From positions 1 to 8,495 of the forward strand of contig CAVFDI010000069.1 in NCBI GenBank assembly GCA_963621145.1: a stretch of 8,495 nt of DNA, read 5' to 3'. Shown piece by piece: positions 7,026-8,495 of the stretch. Both the position numbers and the translations under genes were made by a program. The notes below the pieces were generated by a model. That model did no database searches. It had not been told where the DNA came from and saw only the letters and a program-made list of their open reading frames with translations. Source of the DNA: W0P28-013 sp963621145. GTDB taxonomy: Bacteria > Bacteroidota > Bacteroidia > Bacteroidales > Paludibacteraceae. The number at the start of each line of letters is the position of its first letter. Within the stretch, counting starts at the first letter, position 1.

Positions 7026-7059
7026 ATAAAAGGGATGTGGCATGCCACATCCCTTTTAT
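7026..7059. terminator. Bidirectional terminator, perfect 34-base palindrome
   Basis: The arms 7026-7042 and 7043-7059 are exact reverse complements (centre GGCATGCC, about 13 bp of stem with a CATG loop). The GC-rich stem GGGATGTGG is flanked by AAAA on one side and TTTT on the other, so each strand reads as a hairpin followed by a U-run. It lies 22 bases after the PIN toxin stop (plus) and about 65 bases after the serS stop (minus), so it fits a shared terminator for two converging units. Confidence 0.88.
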
Positions 7060-7077
7060 TCGATTGTAAATGAGGTA

Positions 7078-7097
7078 GTTGCGTTGCGTTGCGTTGC
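7078..7097. repeat. 5-base tandem repeat GTTGC x4
   Basis: Four perfect copies of GTTGC in the serS 3' untranslated region, between the serS stop and the shared terminator. A short TTGC/GCAA inverted pair follows (7094-7103). The strand-slippage potential is clear; function unknown. Confidence 0.8.
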
Positions 7098-7104
7098 TCG
7101 CAAG

Positions 7105-7125
7105 CACTCCTAACTTCTCACTTCT
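7105..7125. repeat. 7-base tandem repeat at the serS stop
   Basis: Three degenerate heptamers on the plus strand: CACTCCT, AACTTCT and CACTTCT. On the serS strand they read AGAAGTG, AGAAGTT, AGGAGTG, beginning within the serS TAG stop codon (7124-7126). The same period occurs at 86-106 and 8458-8485 with different sequence. Confidence 0.65.
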
Positions 7126-8401
7126 ATTTGATAATTTCGCAGCCCATGTATGGTACCAGCACTTTCGGCACGCGAATGCCATCGGGTGTTTGGTTGTTTT
7201 CGAGAATGGTTGCTACAATGCGTGGCAGAGCCAAGGCCGAGCCGTTGAGTGTGTGGCAGAGTTCGGTCTTGCCATCGGCGGTTTTGTAGCGACATTTCAG
7301 GCGGTTGGCTTGGTAAGCTTCGAAGTTCGATACGGAACTAACCTCGAGCCAGCGTTTTTGTGCGGCCGAGAAGGTCTCGAAGTCGAAGCAGAGTGCAGCC
7401 GTGAAACTCATGTCGCCACCGCAAAGGCGCAGAATGCGATAGGGCAACTCCAGTTTTTTGAGCAGACCTTCGACATGGTCGAGCATCTCTTGGTGCGATT
7501 GTTCGCTGTGTTCTGGCGTGTCGATGCGCACAATTTCAATTTTCGAAAATTCGTGCAGACGGTTCAATCCGCGCACATCTTTGCCATACGAGCCAGCCTC
7601 GCGGCGGAAGCACTGTGTGTAGGCACAATTCTTTATTGGCAGATCTTTTTCGTTCAGAATCACATCGCGGTAGATGTTCGTAACGGGCACTTCGGCTGTC
7701 GGAATCAGATAAAGATCGTCAACCTCGGCGTGATACATTTGTCCTTCTTTATCGGGCAGTTGACCCGTTCCGTAGCCCGAAGCAGCGTTCACAACCGTTG
7801 GCGGCATTATTTCGAGATAGCCAGCGGCGCGCGCCTCGTCGAGGAAGAAGTTGATGAGCGCACGCTGCAGACGCGCACCCCAACCTTTGTACACGGGGAA
7901 ACCTGCGCCTGTAATCTTCACGCCAAGCTCAAAGTCGATAAGGTCGTATTTTTTTGCCAATTCCCAGTGTGGCAGTGGCTCGAAACCTTCGAAAGTTGGG
8001 ATTTCGCCGCCCATTTTTTCAACCACATTGTCCTCGGCTGTTGTGCCTTCTGGCACGCTATCTTTCGGCAGATTCGGTATTTGCAGCAGCAGGTTGCGCA
8101 TGGCAGCCTCTTTCTCGTCCATCAATGTCGAGAGGCGTTTCGTCTCCTCTTTTAGTGCGGCAACTTCGGCTTTTGCTTTGTCTGCCTCGGCTTTTTTGCC
8201 TTGTTGCATCAGACCGCCAATCGACTTCGACAGCTGATTGCATTGTGCCAATTTGGCATCCAATTCCTTTTGCGCAGCGCGACGATCGGCATCGTTGGCT
8301 AGCACTTGGTCAATCATTTCGGCGGCTGGTGCGAAATGCTTTTTACCCAGACGACGAACCACTTCGTCGCGGTGTCCGATGATTTGTTTGAGTGTAAGCA
8401 T
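7124..8401 (-). CDS. serS: Seryl-tRNA synthetase
   Basis: Complete class II aminoacyl-tRNA synthetase of 425 residues. It charges tRNA-Ser (and tRNA-Sec where present) with serine in the cytoplasm. The N-terminal arm is a long helical coiled coil (about 27-105, rich in Lys, Glu and Ala) that binds the long variable arm of the tRNA. Catalytic-domain motifs are motif 1 around FPVYKGWGARLQRALINFF (168-186), the serine-binding TAE (235-237), motif 2 FRREAGSYGKDVRGLNRLHE (265-284) and motif 3 NGSALALPRIVATILENNQ (386-404). All expected residues for ATP binding (both motif Arg residues, the motif 2 Glu) are present. The ATG at 8399-8401 gives the usual MLTLKQI start. Length is standard. It stands alone, with its own likely promoter upstream and a shared terminator downstream. 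Confidence 0.98.
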   Translation of the reverse strand: MLTLKQIIGHRDEVVRRLGKKHFAPAAEMIDQVLANDADRRAAQKELDAKLAQCNQLSKSIGGLMQQGKKAEADKAKAEVAALKEETKRLSTLMDEKEAAMRNLLLQIPNLPKDSVPEGTTAEDNVVEKMGGEIPTFEGFEPLPHWELAKKYDLIDFELGVKITGAGFPVYKGWGARLQRALINFFLDEARAAGYLEIMPPTVVNAASGYGTGQLPDKEGQMYHAEVDDLYLIPTAEVPVTNIYRDVILNEKDLPIKNCAYTQCFRREAGSYGKDVRGLNRLHEFSKIEIVRIDTPEHSEQSHQEMLDHVEGLLKKLELPYRILRLCGGDMSFTAALCFDFETFSAAQKRWLEVSSVSNFEAYQANRLKCRYKTADGKTELCHTLNGSALALPRIVATILENNQTPDGIRVPKVLVPYMGCEIIK

Positions 8402-8439
8402 ATTATTTTGTGATAAAAATTTCTCTTTTTTTCAAACTG

Positions 8440-8447
8440 CAAAATTA
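8440..8447 (-). promoter_or_regulatory. Probable -7 box of the serS promoter
   Basis: On the minus strand this reads TAATTTTG, an exact fit to the Bacteroidetes -7 consensus TAnnTTTG, 38 bases upstream of the serS ATG. No clear TTTG is found at the -33 position; the 7-base repeat begins there. The leader is A/T-rich with no Shine-Dalgarno site, and no T-box or other riboswitch fold is apparent. Confidence 0.45.
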
Positions 8448-8457
8448 CAAAATATAA

Positions 8458-8485
8458 TTGATAGTTGACGGTTGACGATTGATAA
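8458..8485. repeat. 7-base tandem repeat upstream of serS
   Basis: Four consecutive heptamers: TTGATAG (8458-8464), TTGACGG (8465-8471), TTGACGA (8472-8478) and TTGATAA (8479-8485). The invariant part is TTGA. The array covers the place where the -33 region of the serS promoter should be, so copy number could change promoter spacing. The window ends ten bases later. Confidence 0.75.
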
Positions 8486-8495
8486 TTTTGCGCAA

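Noticed and set aside
7079..8155. 358-residue plus-strand open frame opposite serS
   Set aside because: Antisense shadow of serS. It begins in the GTTGC repeat and matches no known fold or motif.
6960..8495. tRNA, CRISPR array or riboswitch near serS
   Set aside because: I looked for cloverleaf arms, regularly spaced long repeats and a T-box leader and saw none; the repeats here are 5-7 bases and contiguous.

Overview
The window comes from a member of the Bacteroidetes, most likely an uncultured Bacteroidales. Four things support this: the gene order mreB-mreC-mreD-mrdA-rodA, the protein styles (MreB begins MGLFSFTQ, RodA is long with extra membrane helices), TAnnTTTG-type promoter boxes with A-rich leaders instead of Shine-Dalgarno sites, and a small antitoxin/PIN pair of a type I recognise from Bacteroidales.

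Layout. Positions 108-5883 (minus strand) hold a complete rod-shape (elongasome) operon. It is read from mreB (5883) through mreC, mreD and mrdA (PBP2) to rodA (108). MreB is the cytoskeletal filament, MreC and MreD are the membrane scaffold, and PBP2 with RodA form the peptidoglycan transpeptidase/polymerase pair. mreD/mrdA overlap by 4 bases (GTGA) and mrdA/rodA by 17. mreB/mreC and mreC/mreD are separated by a terminator-like hairpin and by a 9-base repeat tract respectively.

Positions 5884-7080 are A+T-rich and separate the operon from serS. The first half has no convincing gene. The second half holds a plus-strand toxin-antitoxin module: an intact 71-residue antitoxin-like gene and a PIN-domain toxin pseudogene. 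The toxin carries a small deletion that removes the first catalytic Asp, an in-frame TAG, and a frameshift. A perfect 34-base palindrome (7026-7059) then closes both the toxin (plus) and serS (minus).

Positions 7124-8401 (minus) encode a complete seryl-tRNA synthetase with its own likely promoter upstream.

The window is mainly housekeeping. I found no clearly new system. The points most worth a second look are the decayed toxin beside an intact antitoxin, the hairpin between mreB and mreC, a likely Cys/His metal site in PBP2, and the short tandem repeats with periods of 5, 7, 8 or 9 bases, of different sequence, at several gene borders.
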